Source of the DNA: Candidatus Brocadia sinica JPN1
GTDB lineage: Bacteria > Planctomycetota > Brocadiia > Brocadiales > Brocadiaceae
Reading direction: 5' to 3'
NCBI RefSeq assembly: GCF_000949635.1
Contig: NZ_BAFN01000001.1
Coordinates: 1,054,001 to 1,118,000 of the forward strand
Length of the DNA: 64,000 nt
The notes beneath the pieces are model-generated. The model was not told the origin of the DNA and made no database searches. It saw nothing but the letters and a program-made list of their open reading frames with translations. Of the stretch, positions 34,110-44,323 are shown piece after piece. The translations under genes and the position numbers were made by a program. Every line of letters starts with the position of its first letter. Position 1 is the first letter of the stretch.

Positions 34110-35310
34110 TTAAGAGCGAACAGAATCTGGCAATTCACCGCGAAATAGCATCTTTAATGCCTGTCTCAAATTTACCCCTTGTTTTCGACAAGTTGAGAGG
34201 TAGCTGCGAACGCGACAGAAAATCCTGGCCCCGTCCAAAGAACGAAAACAGCCCGATATTTTCTGCTGAACCTTTGTCATCCTGATGTCGTTTTCAGCCA
34301 AATTATTCGTGAAGGGGACGTTTTTATTGTCCATGAACATCAGGACATCATCTCATACTTTCATAATCGTTCCAGAAGATTCCTGGCTTTTGTCCTTTTC
34401 GCCCGACCTCTTTTCCCCTTACGGTTTGTTTCGTCAGGGGGAGGGCTTTCTGCTTCTGCGTTTTGCAATATCGCACGATACATTTGCCGGTATTTTTCTG
34501 ACTCACCAACTCCCAACATTCCCCCGGCATCGTTTGTTACACGATTTATCTCTTTGCGCATTACAGAGCGCGTGCGTACAGGGATAGGTGTAATACGCCT
34601 TCAAATGGTCGTGACAAAGAATCCCACGAAATTGGGGCAATATTCCTATGCTATCTATTGCCTCTGTCCCTCTCCCTTCGTGAGGATAAAAACATGTCCA
34701 CTGCCTATTGGATGCACTATGCAACCAATATCTACCCCCGTTCTTGTTAATACTCGTTTCATCCACATGTAACACCTCTGACTTAGTGAGTTCTGCTTTG
34801 CTTTTCTCCCCGAAGGTTTCCAAACATTCGTAGGCTTCCTGATTAAAATTGTACAAGGAACCTTCACTCACCGGTATCGACATCTGCTCTTTCTGTTACC
34901 TCCCGTGAAATCTTCATATCAAACACCTGGCGCGCTTCGTAACCCACCACCGTATATTCCCCACGCGGCAACTTCCTTCGGTCTACTTTTATCACTTCCA
35001 CTTTATCAGGGTTCTCAACCCTTTCCAGTGTCACCCCCTCACGACCCTTTTGTCCACCCACCTTCCTCTCACCCTTCGCCTTGCTTTCTCTCTTGCGATT
35101 CGGATCACTTGAGGGAGACTTACTGCTGTTGCGACTGTTACGGTTTAAACGACCAACCAGCAGCGTGATCAGTAATACCAATAACTCTACCATGGACCTC
35201 ATGGCTGGCGACAGCCCTTTCTCTTCAGAAAGAAGCTTCTCTACTTTTTGGAGCGTTACCTCTATGTCTATATTGTCTATCGTCAATGAATCCGCCTCCT
35301 GATGATGCAA
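34110..35310 (-). mobile_element. IS66-family transposase, multiply broken
   Basis: Pieces of one IS66 TnpC-type transposase lie in order on the minus strand. The N-terminal coiled coil and Lys/Arg-rich region (35310-34864, PSSDPNRKRESKAKG, VGGQKGREG) is followed by the catalytic part (34883-34503, PVSEGSLYNFNQEAYE, HVDETSINKNG), a basic segment (34561-34361, MRKEINRVTNDAGG) and the C-terminus (34340-34110, NNLAENDIRMTKVQQKISG). Two internal deletions and at least three frame changes separate them. No accessory TnpA/TnpB genes are seen. Terminal inverted repeats could not be identified. Confidence 0.88.
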
Positions 35311-35433
35311 AAATCAATTCTTATGGATGCAGCAATAATAAATTTAATTGCTTCAGCCATCGGATGTCAAGGAAATGTTCGTACGGCATTCACAAAGCTC
35401 GTTATAAACAAGGCAAAGGTTTTTCTCTATTTT

Positions 35434-36075
35434 TTATTCCTCAGTATTACCTTCTAAATCATACGTCCAGGAATAATCGTGAGTGGCGTCGAAGATCACC
35501 TTTTTGAATCCTAGATTTTTAAGGGCGGGGAGAAAGCCTGTGCCATTCACTACCTGATACACGAGAGGACGCGACCAGAACATGTACTCCATTCGTAAAA
35601 TTGTCGCTTCTTCTCCCTCTAATTCCACATGTACGTACATATCTTTACCCACAAAATACCTCTCAAGTTTCCCCATCACCTCTTCACGCTGCTTTTTCAA
35701 ATACTTTTGGGTTTGGATCACCGATGCTCTTTCCATTTCTGCCTCTCTCCGCATTACTTCGTCCATTAACCTTTGTGCTTCAGCATATTCCGGGGAATCC
35801 TGTTTGATGGCCTCTAGATGTATCCTTGCATCATACACCCTTCCCCAGGAAGTTTTGAACGGGTCTTCATCTGGTTTGTATCCATCCATTAATGCCTTCC
35901 TTGCTTCAATAAGGTGATCATAGGGAGTTAATTCTCCTGGCTTAATTTCGTTAACCGATGCAGGTTGTTTGGCGTTTTCTGTATTCCATATAACCATGAC
36001 AAAAAGGATACTTATACCGATAACAAACAAGCCGATCGTCCACCAATTTTTGTTCCAGGGTTTTGATGGATACAT
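35434..36075 (-). CDS. Membrane-anchored hypothetical protein
   Basis: A 213-residue protein with one N-terminal membrane anchor (about 11-30, WWTIGLFVIGISILFVMVIW) and a soluble outer part. Residues 60-130 are helical and charged; the end, LKNLGFKKVIFDATHDYSWTYDLEG, resembles a family of small proteins where the last strand repeats 'GFKKVxFxD'. No function known. Between this gene and the IS66 remnant are about 120 bp with nothing recognised. Confidence 0.65.
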   Translation of the reverse strand: MYPSKPWNKNWWTIGLFVIGISILFVMVIWNTENAKQPASVNEIKPGELTPYDHLIEARKALMDGYKPDEDPFKTSWGRVYDARIHLEAIKQDSPEYAEAQRLMDEVMRREAEMERASVIQTQKYLKKQREEVMGKLERYFVGKDMYVHVELEGEEATILRMEYMFWSRPLVYQVVNGTGFLPALKNLGFKKVIFDATHDYSWTYDLEGNTEE

Positions 36076-36111
36076 ATTTTAGCCTATTAAAATTAGGCTG
36101 CTTTGGCAGCG

Positions 36112-36262
36112 ACTTTTCATCTCCCCTCTTTTTAGAGGGGAATCATATAAGATTGAAATTCCTTAACATTACATTATCCCTCCCTTGATGGAAGGGACTA
36201 AGGGAGGGTGATTGATCTTTTCCTTTAACCCCCCACCTGGCCTCCCCCATCAAAGGGGGAGG
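36112..36262. repeat. Cluster of CCCTC/GAGGG palindromes in a 424-bp gene-free stretch
   Basis: Three hairpins follow each other: TCCCCTCTTTTTAGAGGGGA, TCCCTCCCTTGATGG...AAGGGAGGG and CCTCCCCCATCAAAGGGGGAGG. The rest of the stretch 36076-36499 is AT-rich and has further short repeats (for example CTCCCCTTGCGAAGGGGAG at about 36421). Dispersed palindromes of this type recur elsewhere in the window. Confidence 0.65.
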
Positions 36263-36499
36263 AACTAATTTTTTAAAATTTCTTGTCATTGAATCAGGTC
36301 TTCGCCAATTTTTTTCAACCACCAAGACCCCAAGACACAAAGTTTTTCTTTGTATTTTGTGACCCTGTGGCAATTGAAATTCCTAAGTATGCAGATAGCC
36401 GACCAAACAACCCTTCTCTTTCTCCCCTTGCGAAGGGGAGAATACAAGAGAGATAAAAACTTTCTAAAAAAAAGTTTTTAAACAGTAATACTATAGTAT

Positions 36500-37363
36500 T
36501 CATTGCTTAGTCAATGCCGATCTTCCAGCGAGTTTGCAGAAATGGTAAAAGCAAAAATACTCCCACGCGAAAGGCCCGAATCCCAGAAATCCTGCCACTG
36601 GCATCTCAAAGATCTTTACATCCTTCATAAAAGGGGCGGTGTACACCCACTTTGATGCAGCCCAGTAATTCCAGAACTCCCACAGGAAACCGCAGATGTA
36701 ACCTGCTACGAAGAGGCTCAATATCCGGGAAAGCCTGCCTTCTTCTAAATCCTTTAATAATGATTCCCCTTTGCTACAATATACGATGGGGTCGAATATC
36801 ATGACATATCCCGTCCAGACCAGCCCAAAGAGATAACGGGCATAGTCTCTGCTGATGAGCAATGGAGCCATGATAAAAAAGAATCCCAGGACAATACTGG
36901 TATATATAATCCTGTTTGAAACGCGGAGATTGGCAATCCGAAATCGATCGAAAAATTTCAGGGTTTTGATGAGTTCTGTGGTTTGAAACATCCCCGGCAT
37001 GATCAGAGCAAAGGCCAGTCCCATTCCAATACAGAGTTCTATCCTGTTTTTCGGCAAACCCTGATATTCCCAGTTTGCAAGATGGAGGTTGTAAAATTCA
37101 AATAGGAGCCAGAAGGCAATAGACAGGGGCATCTGAATGTAAAATTCCCGTCTGCGGTTACAGAGGAGTGAATTCCCTTTGAGCCTAAAAATAATCGCAT
37201 CTAAAAGCATCACGTAGCCCAACCAACATAAAGGGGTTGCCCAGATGCTGATTTTATAAGCAAAGTAATTGTGATGCTGAATGAGCAAGCAGCACTCAAC
37301 AAAACAGATTAATCCAATACCCAGCCAGCCATGATGCTTAAATGTGAAGGATGTGTTTTTCAT
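36500..37363 (-). CDS. Polytopic membrane protein with an internal duplication, unknown function
   Basis: A 287-residue protein with about eight hydrophobic segments. The two halves look related: LLDAIIFRLKGNSLL and IFDPIVYCSKGESLL, then FWLLFEFYNLHLANWEYQGLP and GFLWEFWNYWAASKWVYTAP. A family of uncharacterised membrane proteins has this W-E-F/Y-N-x(5)-W-x-Y motif twice. The start at ATG 37363 (MKNTSFTFKHHG) is reasonable. Function unknown. Confidence 0.7.
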   Translation of the reverse strand: MKNTSFTFKHHGWLGIGLICFVECCLLIQHHNYFAYKISIWATPLCWLGYVMLLDAIIFRLKGNSLLCNRRREFYIQMPLSIAFWLLFEFYNLHLANWEYQGLPKNRIELCIGMGLAFALIMPGMFQTTELIKTLKFFDRFRIANLRVSNRIIYTSIVLGFFFIMAPLLISRDYARYLFGLVWTGYVMIFDPIVYCSKGESLLKDLEEGRLSRILSLFVAGYICGFLWEFWNYWAASKWVYTAPFMKDVKIFEMPVAGFLGFGPFAWEYFCFYHFCKLAGRSALTKQ

Positions 37364-37517
37364 GGAATAATGGTTATGAATGGTTGAAAAATCATACCTC
37401 GACGGAAATAGTGTTTCAAGATATTTTATATTTTTATTGATAACTATAATAATTATTGTTAACCATTACGACTGAAAACAATTTATCTCCATCAATTTAT
37501 TTATACAATAAAAAAAC

Positions 37518-37643
37518 CATCGCGATAAAGACAAACCCTGAGTGATCAGGTGGCGCAAAGTAAAGGGTCTTTTAAACAGACCAAGAGCGCAGTTTATAAA
37601 AGACCGCTTGTTGGGAAAAAAGATAGCCTTACTGCCGAAGATG
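37518..37643 (+). ncRNA. Candidate cyclic-di-GMP-I (GEMM-I) riboswitch
   Basis: Pieces of the GEMM-I aptamer occur in order: GACAAACC, a hairpin CCUGA-GUGA-UCAGG with a GNRA tetraloop, UGGCGCAAAG, a long P3 stem GGUCUUUUAAAC/GUUUAUAAAAGACC starting with the typical GGGUCU, and a 3' segment GAUAGCCUUACUGCCGAAG. CAUC at the 5' end can pair with GAUG at the 3' end. The 3' segment is shared with a terminator. The downstream gene encodes a secreted YD-repeat protein, a usual kind of c-di-GMP target. A reading frame through this region (37550-37792) is best explained as accidental. Confidence 0.7.
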
Positions 37644-37678
37644 TTTCCAGGAAATATCTTTGCAGTAAGGCTTTTTTA
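37626..37678 (+). terminator. Terminator overlapping the GEMM-I aptamer
   Basis: GCCTTACTGC (37626-37635) pairs with GCAGTAAGGC (37662-37671), inner AAGAT/ATCTT extends the stem, and TTTTTTATTTT follows. Its 5' arm is the 3' part of the aptamer, suggesting that ligand binding allows read-through. Confidence 0.85.
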
Positions 37679-37804
37679 TTTTGTAAATATCATCGATCAA
37701 TGGCCTTCTGGGAGTTCTTGAAAGATGCAATAATAACCATTTTGCTACCATTCTACCAATCTAAGGGCATCGAAGAAAAAGTCCAGCCATAAAAGGAGGA
37801 AACT

Positions 37805-40800
37805 ATGCAACCACATAGCTTTAAATTTCCAAAGCGTGCACAACGTACTTTCGTAAAATATCTGTTTGCTTTTGCCTTCTTCATTTTTTCTTCTGTCATA
37901 TTTACCTTGGCCGGATATGCCCATACATGCGGCCCCTCTGTCTTAGAGATGAAAGTTGGAGAGACAACGACCTGGCAGATCACGGCTGATCTTACAGAGG
38001 AAGAAACCCTGTATACGCCTTTAAATACAGGTGATCCGAATGTTGCAACGATATCATCAGATACGCCATTCACTGCCCACCACGGTGTATTTACGATTAC
38101 TACCGTAGTGGCTGGACAGACGAGTTTTGCAATTCAATGGTATTTTATGAGCAGACCGATGCAGGCGATGTTTGGTGAGGTCGTCGTTGCCGTAAAAGAG
38201 GCTGAACCAACGCCAGTCGCAATGGTTACACCAACACTCATATTATCGGGACTTATAATCAATGACGACTTCTTTGTTTGTCCTTTCAACAGCACGTCCA
38301 CACACGGGAAAAAATTTGTTCAAGCAAGGGGTGGCATTTTTATTGACGCAACCTGCACAATATGCCCACCACCTGATACCGCTTCCATGATTGCAAGCGG
38401 TGGCTTGAAAAATGACACCCCCGACCCCATAACCCTTCACAATGGTGAATTTGTCTTACAGATAACAGACCTCAAGATCCCCGGACGTGGTTTCGACTGG
38501 ACATTTACCCGCACCTATAAAAGCCGTGTTACCTTTGATAGCCCGCTGGGTCATAACTGGGATTTTAACTATAACTCCAGGCTCTTGGAAATTACCGAAG
38601 AGAATCAGGATGCCATTTCAACGGATACCTTTTCTCCTATCCTGAGTGATTCATTTATAAAAGTGGGAAGCGTTGTGGTTATGGACGGTCACGGCCACTC
38701 TGACCTTTACGGGCTGCAATCAGATGTCGCAGACAGCACCCCGCTCGGCGCCTATACCCGTCTGACAAAGAATGGAGATGGTTCCTTTACCTTAAGAGAC
38801 CGACAGGGGAGCAAAAAGTCTTATGACAGAAATGGATTCCTTGTCCATTTAGAAGACAGGCATGTCAATACCATGACCTTTACAAGGGATGAGGATGGAA
38901 AACTTTTAGGGGCTATCGACACATTGGGCAGAAAGATCACTTACAGTTATAACACTAACGGAAGGCTTGTTGAGGTAAAGGACTTCATCAACAGGTCCAT
39001 TACATTTGAATACGACAGTAACGGCGACCTCGTTTCCGTCACATCTCCATCTGTTACAGGTACACCTAATGGTAATAATTTTCCGGATGGTAAGACCAAG
39101 AGATATACCTATTCGTCCGGGTTTGATAATGAGAAGTTGAATCATGGCCTTCTGACCATAACTGCACCCAATGAAGTTGCGGCTGGCGGCTCTCCTCGTC
39201 TGATCAATGTTTATGAAACAGATGAAAATTCCTATGCATACGGTCACGTCGTTAAGCAGACGTACGGCGGGATCAATGCAAGTGGAATTGCTGCTGGCGG
39301 TGATATAACGTATAAATACGAAGAGATGACTTCAAATCCCCTGGATACAAATGACCCGGTCAACCGTGTGACGGTAACAGACCGCAACGGGAATAAGGCG
39401 GTATATGAACATAACAAACTGGGGAATGCCGTATCCACAAAGGAATATACGAAAGGTTTACGTGAGGGTGAGCCGGAATACTTTGAGGCGACCTTTTGAA
39501 TATAACGAAGACGGCGAAAGGGTTAAATCCGCACTGCCTGAAGGGAATACTGTGGAAAATGCCTATGCAACTGAGAATTTGGGATCAGTAGATTATCGGA
39601 AAAGCAGGTTCAAACATGGGAATCTTTTAGAGAATAAACAGTTACCCGATAGCGACCGGGGAGGCGCCCAGCAACAGATAGAGCCAACATACACCTATGA
39701 CCCGATATACAACCGGGTCAGAACACAAACTGACCCCAGGGGAAACGATTCCAGTCATACACCACCCAATGGAGGTACGAATTCTAAGGAAAGATACACC
39801 ACCACGTATTTCTATGATTACCAGGAGGGTAATAATCTGAACGACTTGGCAGAGGTTATGGGAATTTCTGGCGCAGAAGTTCAGGAGATGCTGGATGAAG
39901 CTGGTGTAAAACTCGGTCTGGTCGATTTGAACGGAGACGGCATTACGGATAATGTTTACGGAGATGTGGTCAAGGTCGTTTATCCCACCGTAACCCCGTT
40001 GGGCGATTCTAACCAGGCAAAACTTGAAGGAGATACCTCGCAGGAGATTGTGGAATTGTTTGTTTATAATAAATATGGCAGATGACCTCAAAGACCAATC
40101 CTGAAGGGAATATCACCACGTATGACTATTACCCGGAGAATGATCCCGATGGTGATAGAAAGGATAAGATCAAGGATAAAGGTAAAGATTCATTTGGTTA
40201 TCTGAAGGAGACGATAGTAGATACCGCCTCATCATCAACACGGAATTCTGGCACAAATCCAAAACCGGTAAAGATCAGGTGGGAAACGTAATAAAAGAAA
40301 TTAATGGCCGTGGCATGGCGACAGAATTTGTGGTAAATGAACTCAATCAGCAGGTAAAAATCATCCATGCCGCCGCCGTGCCAAAGCAAAAAGGAAAAAA
40401 GAAACCGTCGTTAAAGGCGTTCCAATATGCAACCAATATTGAGTATGACTATAATGATACCGTTGTAAAGAAAGAGATCGAAAATAAGGATAGTAATAAC
40501 GGTTCTCTTGCTGGAGAATTTGTGGAACATATCTACGCATATGACATCCTTGACCGCCTGGTCAAGGAAACCCAGGAAGTCAGCGAGGCAGAGACATTGA
40601 CCACCGAATACCGCTATGATGCAAATGAAAACAGGGTCAAGATTATTTTTCCGGGGGGAAATTATCAGGAGACGATATACGACGAACGAGACCTGGTATA
40701 TCGCACCACAAATATATGCGGTTGCAGCGGGGGTTCTCCCAATACAACGCACAACTATGACCAGAACGGAAATCTCATTGAGACAATAGACGGTGAAGAC

Positions 40801-41679
40801 AACAATGGAGATGGGAAGAACGATAGTGCCCTGTATGCATATGATGGTTTTAAACAGGGTCATCAAAACCACGGATCCTATAGGAAATGTCACTGAACAG
40901 GCATACGACCCTGTCGGTAGCGTTACCAAGGTATCACGGTATGGTCTTATTGGTGGAGAAAGTCCACAGGATAATTCTGGAACAGGGAATGTGCTCCTGA
41001 GACAGACGGAATATTTCTTCGATGAAATGAACAGGCAATACCAGAAGGATGATGTGTTATTTATATCCGATGGCGTGAGTACGGTATGCACCCCGGTACT
41101 CAAGGACGGCCCATTGGGCACATCCAATGATGGAAGGGTAACGCACGCTATGAATACGACCGTAAGGGGCGTAACACGTTTGCGATTGAAGACGATGGAA
41201 ATGTATTCGAGTTTCAATTTGACGGCGCTGATAGAAGGATTGTTCAGATTGACCCGGAGGGGAATCGTGTAGACACTACCTACAATGAAAATAGTAACGT
41301 AACAAAAGTTGTTGAGACAGAGATTACTCAAGAAGGGAACAGTCCATCACTGACCGAAAGATTTACTACCATAAATGTTTATGATGCCCTGGATCGTTTG
41401 GTCAGGACGACGGATAATATCGGCCAGACAATCCGATTTGGGTACGACAGTCGTAATAATCAGATATTTTTCAGCGATGCGCAGGGAAAGGAGGTAAAGG
41501 ACAAGGAAAAGTTGTTCAAAGGATTGATCAACAAGGACGGTAACACCGTCCATTTTTACTTCGATGGAATTAACCGAAAGATCAAAGAGGAGAGGGATAT
41601 CAGGAAGGGCGGACAGGGTAGCGGCGCAATAGATACCTCCAATCCTTACAATTCTGATTTGTTTATAGATCGCATTTAA
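37805..41679 (+). pseudogene. Secreted YD/RHS-repeat protein broken by at least five frameshifts
   Basis: After AAAGGAGG, ATG 37805 begins a protein with a basic N-terminus and signal helix (FAFAFFIFSSVIFTLAGYAH), a 120-residue beta domain, then the DUF6531-like start (DPITLHNGEFVLQITDLKIPG, TRTYKS, GHNWDFNYN) and many YD repeats. Frames change near 39490, 40080, 40285, 40860 and 41150, yet the protein sequence stays recognisable throughout (YTYDPIYNRVRTQTDPRGN, YDILDRLVKETQE, YEYDRKGRNTFAIEDDG, VYDALDRLVRTTDN). Restored it would be about 1290 residues. No C-terminal toxin core is seen. The intact first frame ends at 39499. Confidence 0.85.
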
Positions 41680-41740
41680 TCTACACGCAATTTACTGTAT
41701 CTTTTATTTTCATTTACCGGCTACATTCACGGACGGCCTG

Positions 41741-42147
41741 TTACTCATCAACCCCTTTAAACTTAAAATTGATAATAAAGTTTTCATCTTCGTTATTCTT
41801 TATCTTGGAACTTGTCTTTTTTGAACCGAGGCCAGATTTTTTTGCCTCAACAGTATACGTTGCATCATCTTCGAGTCCACCAAAGCCCCAAGAAACCTGA
41901 ACTTTCCGTTTGTCCCTCTCCCTGACCGTCAGTACTGCTCTTTATTGTCACCGTAGCGCCTGCAACAGGTGTTTTTCTCTATCCGATACATATCCATATA
42001 CTGCCAGTCCCGATGTTGAGGATTTAAGATCAAAAATGGTATCTTCCAGGGCGAATATTTTCTTTTCCTTCGCATATAATGACTCTGACCTTACACCTGT
42101 AATAGCCAGTATAATGCCAAGACATAGCTTTGTCCTTTTTTCCCCAT
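41741..42147 (-). pseudogene. Small secreted protein with a carboxypeptidase-regulatory-like domain, frameshifted
   Basis: On the minus strand a GGAGG site precedes ATG 42147; the signal-peptide frame (TKLCLGIILAITGVRSESLYA) is reached only after a shift in the A run. It is followed by TSGLAVYGYVSDREK, then in a second frame PVAGATVTIKSSTDGQGEG, then in a third VSWGFGGLEDDATYTVEAKK, with a stop at 41741. The order matches a signal peptide plus one beta-sandwich (CarboxypepD_reg-like) domain. At least three frame changes make it a pseudogene unless the sequence is wrong. Confidence 0.65.
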
Positions 42148-42228
42148 TTTTATCGGCCTCCTTTTCCCTATTTTATTTGTAGCGATTTCCGTGAGAGCAG
42201 GATTTTCCCAGAGAGAATTCGATAGGAT

Positions 42229-43893
42229 TTATTTTTTCGCCTTACCCTTTCCCTTGGTTACAGGTTTTGAGGATACTTTTGGTTTTCCCTTTGCTACCGG
42301 CTTCGACGGTTTTTCTTTTCCCATGAGGATCTGTTCCGCTTCTTCGATATCTGCATCCATAATATATTTTATACCAGTTACTTCAGCTGCTTCACGAGTT
42401 AGAGTTACAATATCGTCTCTTGTTAAATATTCCAGGGCAAACTTCCTTGCACCGCACATCAATTGTCGCAGACCCTGGGATAGACGTTGATAATATGAAT
42501 AAACACCAATTGCCCCCGAAGGTACTTCCCGGCCGTTTGTGCCGAACAGTCTTTTTGCCCTGGATGCCAGAACGAATATTTCTTCCATTGTTTTTCCATA
42601 AGGTTCAATCGTTTTATCGATATCGTTCTTCTTGATCTGCTCAGCAATTAATTTTCCCACATGGGCAGCACAGAGCGGAGAGCGTGCCATTCCTACAGCC
42701 TTGACATACGGTGCGCCAAGCGCCATAGCTTTAAAGATATCATCCTCAAAGGCAAAGCCTCCGGCAAGGATAATATCCGGAACGTACTGCCCCTTTGATG
42801 CCAATTTATGTACATAATTATACGTAAGAGATGCGATATATAAGGTTGGCACCCCCCATTCATTCATCATATGCCAGGGGCTCATGCCCGTGCCACCGCC
42901 GGCACCGTCAACTGTCAATACATCTACACCAGCAACAGAACAATAGCGCACCGCTCTTGCAAGATCTGCCGGTCTATAAGCGCCTGTCTTCAGGAAAATA
43001 TATTTTGCGCCCGCCTTCCGTAATTCTTTCACCCTTTTTACAAATGCCTCTTCATTGACCATTCCGACACGAGAGTGTCTTTCAAATTCTTTAAACGCCT
43101 TCCCAAAAAGAGATGCTACGGTATTATCGTACGGATCGGGTAATACAATATAGCCCCGGTCTCTTAACAGCCTTGCCTTTTCCAAACTGTTAATTTTAAC
43201 CTCTCCCCCAATATCCTTTGCGCCTTGTCCCCATTTCATTTCAACTGCCTGTACACCTAATTTATTTATGCCATACTCCAGTACGCCTAACCGGCTATCT
43301 TCAACATTTTCCTGCATTACGATAACACCGTAACCATCCTGCTGCCACGTCTGGAAGGTTTTTACCCGGTATTCAATATCCGGGCAATGAACTATCTTTC
43401 CATTCTCCAGCTTTGTATTGACATCCATGCCGCCTACATTTTCACCAATAGTTAAACCGGTGCCAGAAATTGCAGAACCGACAGCTATGCCATCCCAATG
43501 TGTTTTTGCGACATTCGTCGAACCCAAACCCGGAATCATGATAGGCAACTTTAATTTAATCCCCTTGTCTTTGCCTAACCGTGTTTCTGCGTTTACGTTC
43601 TCAAAAATTGCCTTATCGCTGTTGGCCTCTATTCCCACCGCTCCAACGGCAGTTCCCATAATATTTAAGTGAGAAAAGTCTACGGGATAGTCCTTGTCTG
43701 CCCCGGCCGTGATAGTTCCGAAAGGCTGCGGGTATAAATTTTCCGATGCCCTGAAGGCAGACTTCCCGATTTCGCATAAGCCCGGACACTCATCCACGCA
43801 AACCGAACACATGCCGCTGGCATGTGTTCTATCGTTAGGTGTTCTGTTTTTTGTACGTGTTGCAGCAGACGCATTTGGTTTTGAAAATGACAT
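42229..43893 (-). CDS. FMN-binding glutamate synthase family protein (archaeal-type GltB domain)
   Basis: Start chosen at 43893 (MSFSKPNAS) because GAAAGGGG lies 7 bases upstream. The 554-residue protein begins with a Cys cluster (MCSVCVDECPGLCEIG) and then has the FMN/Fe-S glutamate synthase central domain: PIMIPGLGSTNVAK, EMKWGQGAKDIGGEVK, VDGAGGGTGMSPWHMMNEWGVP and AGGFAFEDDIFKAMALGA. The C-terminal 35 residues are Lys/Pro-rich low complexity (GKEKPSKPVAKGKPK). Family members use ferredoxin or act in unknown oxidations; the substrate is not certain. The gene stands alone, with 400 bp upstream. Confidence 0.85.
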   Translation of the reverse strand: MSFSKPNASAATRTKNRTPNDRTHASGMCSVCVDECPGLCEIGKSAFRASENLYPQPFGTITAGADKDYPVDFSHLNIMGTAVGAVGIEANSDKAIFENVNAETRLGKDKGIKLKLPIMIPGLGSTNVAKTHWDGIAVGSAISGTGLTIGENVGGMDVNTKLENGKIVHCPDIEYRVKTFQTWQQDGYGVIVMQENVEDSRLGVLEYGINKLGVQAVEMKWGQGAKDIGGEVKINSLEKARLLRDRGYIVLPDPYDNTVASLFGKAFKEFERHSRVGMVNEEAFVKRVKELRKAGAKYIFLKTGAYRPADLARAVRYCSVAGVDVLTVDGAGGGTGMSPWHMMNEWGVPTLYIASLTYNYVHKLASKGQYVPDIILAGGFAFEDDIFKAMALGAPYVKAVGMARSPLCAAHVGKLIAEQIKKNDIDKTIEPYGKTMEEIFVLASRAKRLFGTNGREVPSGAIGVYSYYQRLSQGLRQLMCGARKFALEYLTRDDIVTLTREAAEVTGIKYIMDADIEEAEQILMGKEKPSKPVAKGKPKVSSKPVTKGKGKAKK

Positions 43894-43911
43894 TTTCAAA
43901 CCCCTTTCCAT

Positions 43912-44323
43912 GAATGAAATTTATCAAACTAAACGGTAATTGAATTTGTTTTCATGTGACTTATGAATTAAATTTTCAGTATATACACATTTTTAAATTT
44001 ACTGTCAATACAATTCTCCAAAGAAGTAAACGTTAACAACGGAAGCATATTGCATGCCAGTATATGGGACTAGATTTCTTTGCCAGGAAATTTTTTTTGA
44101 TAATGTTGTATCCTGATGAAAATACATTGAGTTGCAATAAAATAACCATAAATTTGTTTGTAAACAAAAAAAGTAAACTATATAATTTAATCCAAAAATA
44201 ACATGCGTGTTGGCTGAAAATTACCTATGATGCGGCGGTTTATCCCCGCCAACTTGCACACATCCAAATTTATGAAAATAACCGGAAGACAATTTAGCTG
44301 CGGCAAATGGGGGATAGAAAACT
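43912..44323. other. Gene-free AT-rich spacer between divergent genes
   Basis: Lies between the glutamate synthase-like gene (minus) and moxR (plus), so it should hold both promoters. I see only one small GC hairpin, GGCGG/CCGCC at 44234-44250, and long AT-rich runs; no confident -35/-10 pair. Confidence 0.5.

Noticed and set aside
36112-36262. Clustered palindromes as a possible CRISPR array
   Set aside because: The units are palindromes of different sequence with irregular spacing; no identical direct repeats and no cas gene nearby.
37550-37792. An 80-codon frame starting at GTG
   Set aside because: It runs through the riboswitch aptamer and terminator, has no ribosome site and no protein-like pattern; the RNA structure explains the sequence better.
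40411-41331. 306-codon minus-strand frame opposite the YD-repeat gene
   Set aside because: Long only because the opposite repeats avoid stops in that phase; the plus-strand YD repeats are unmistakable.
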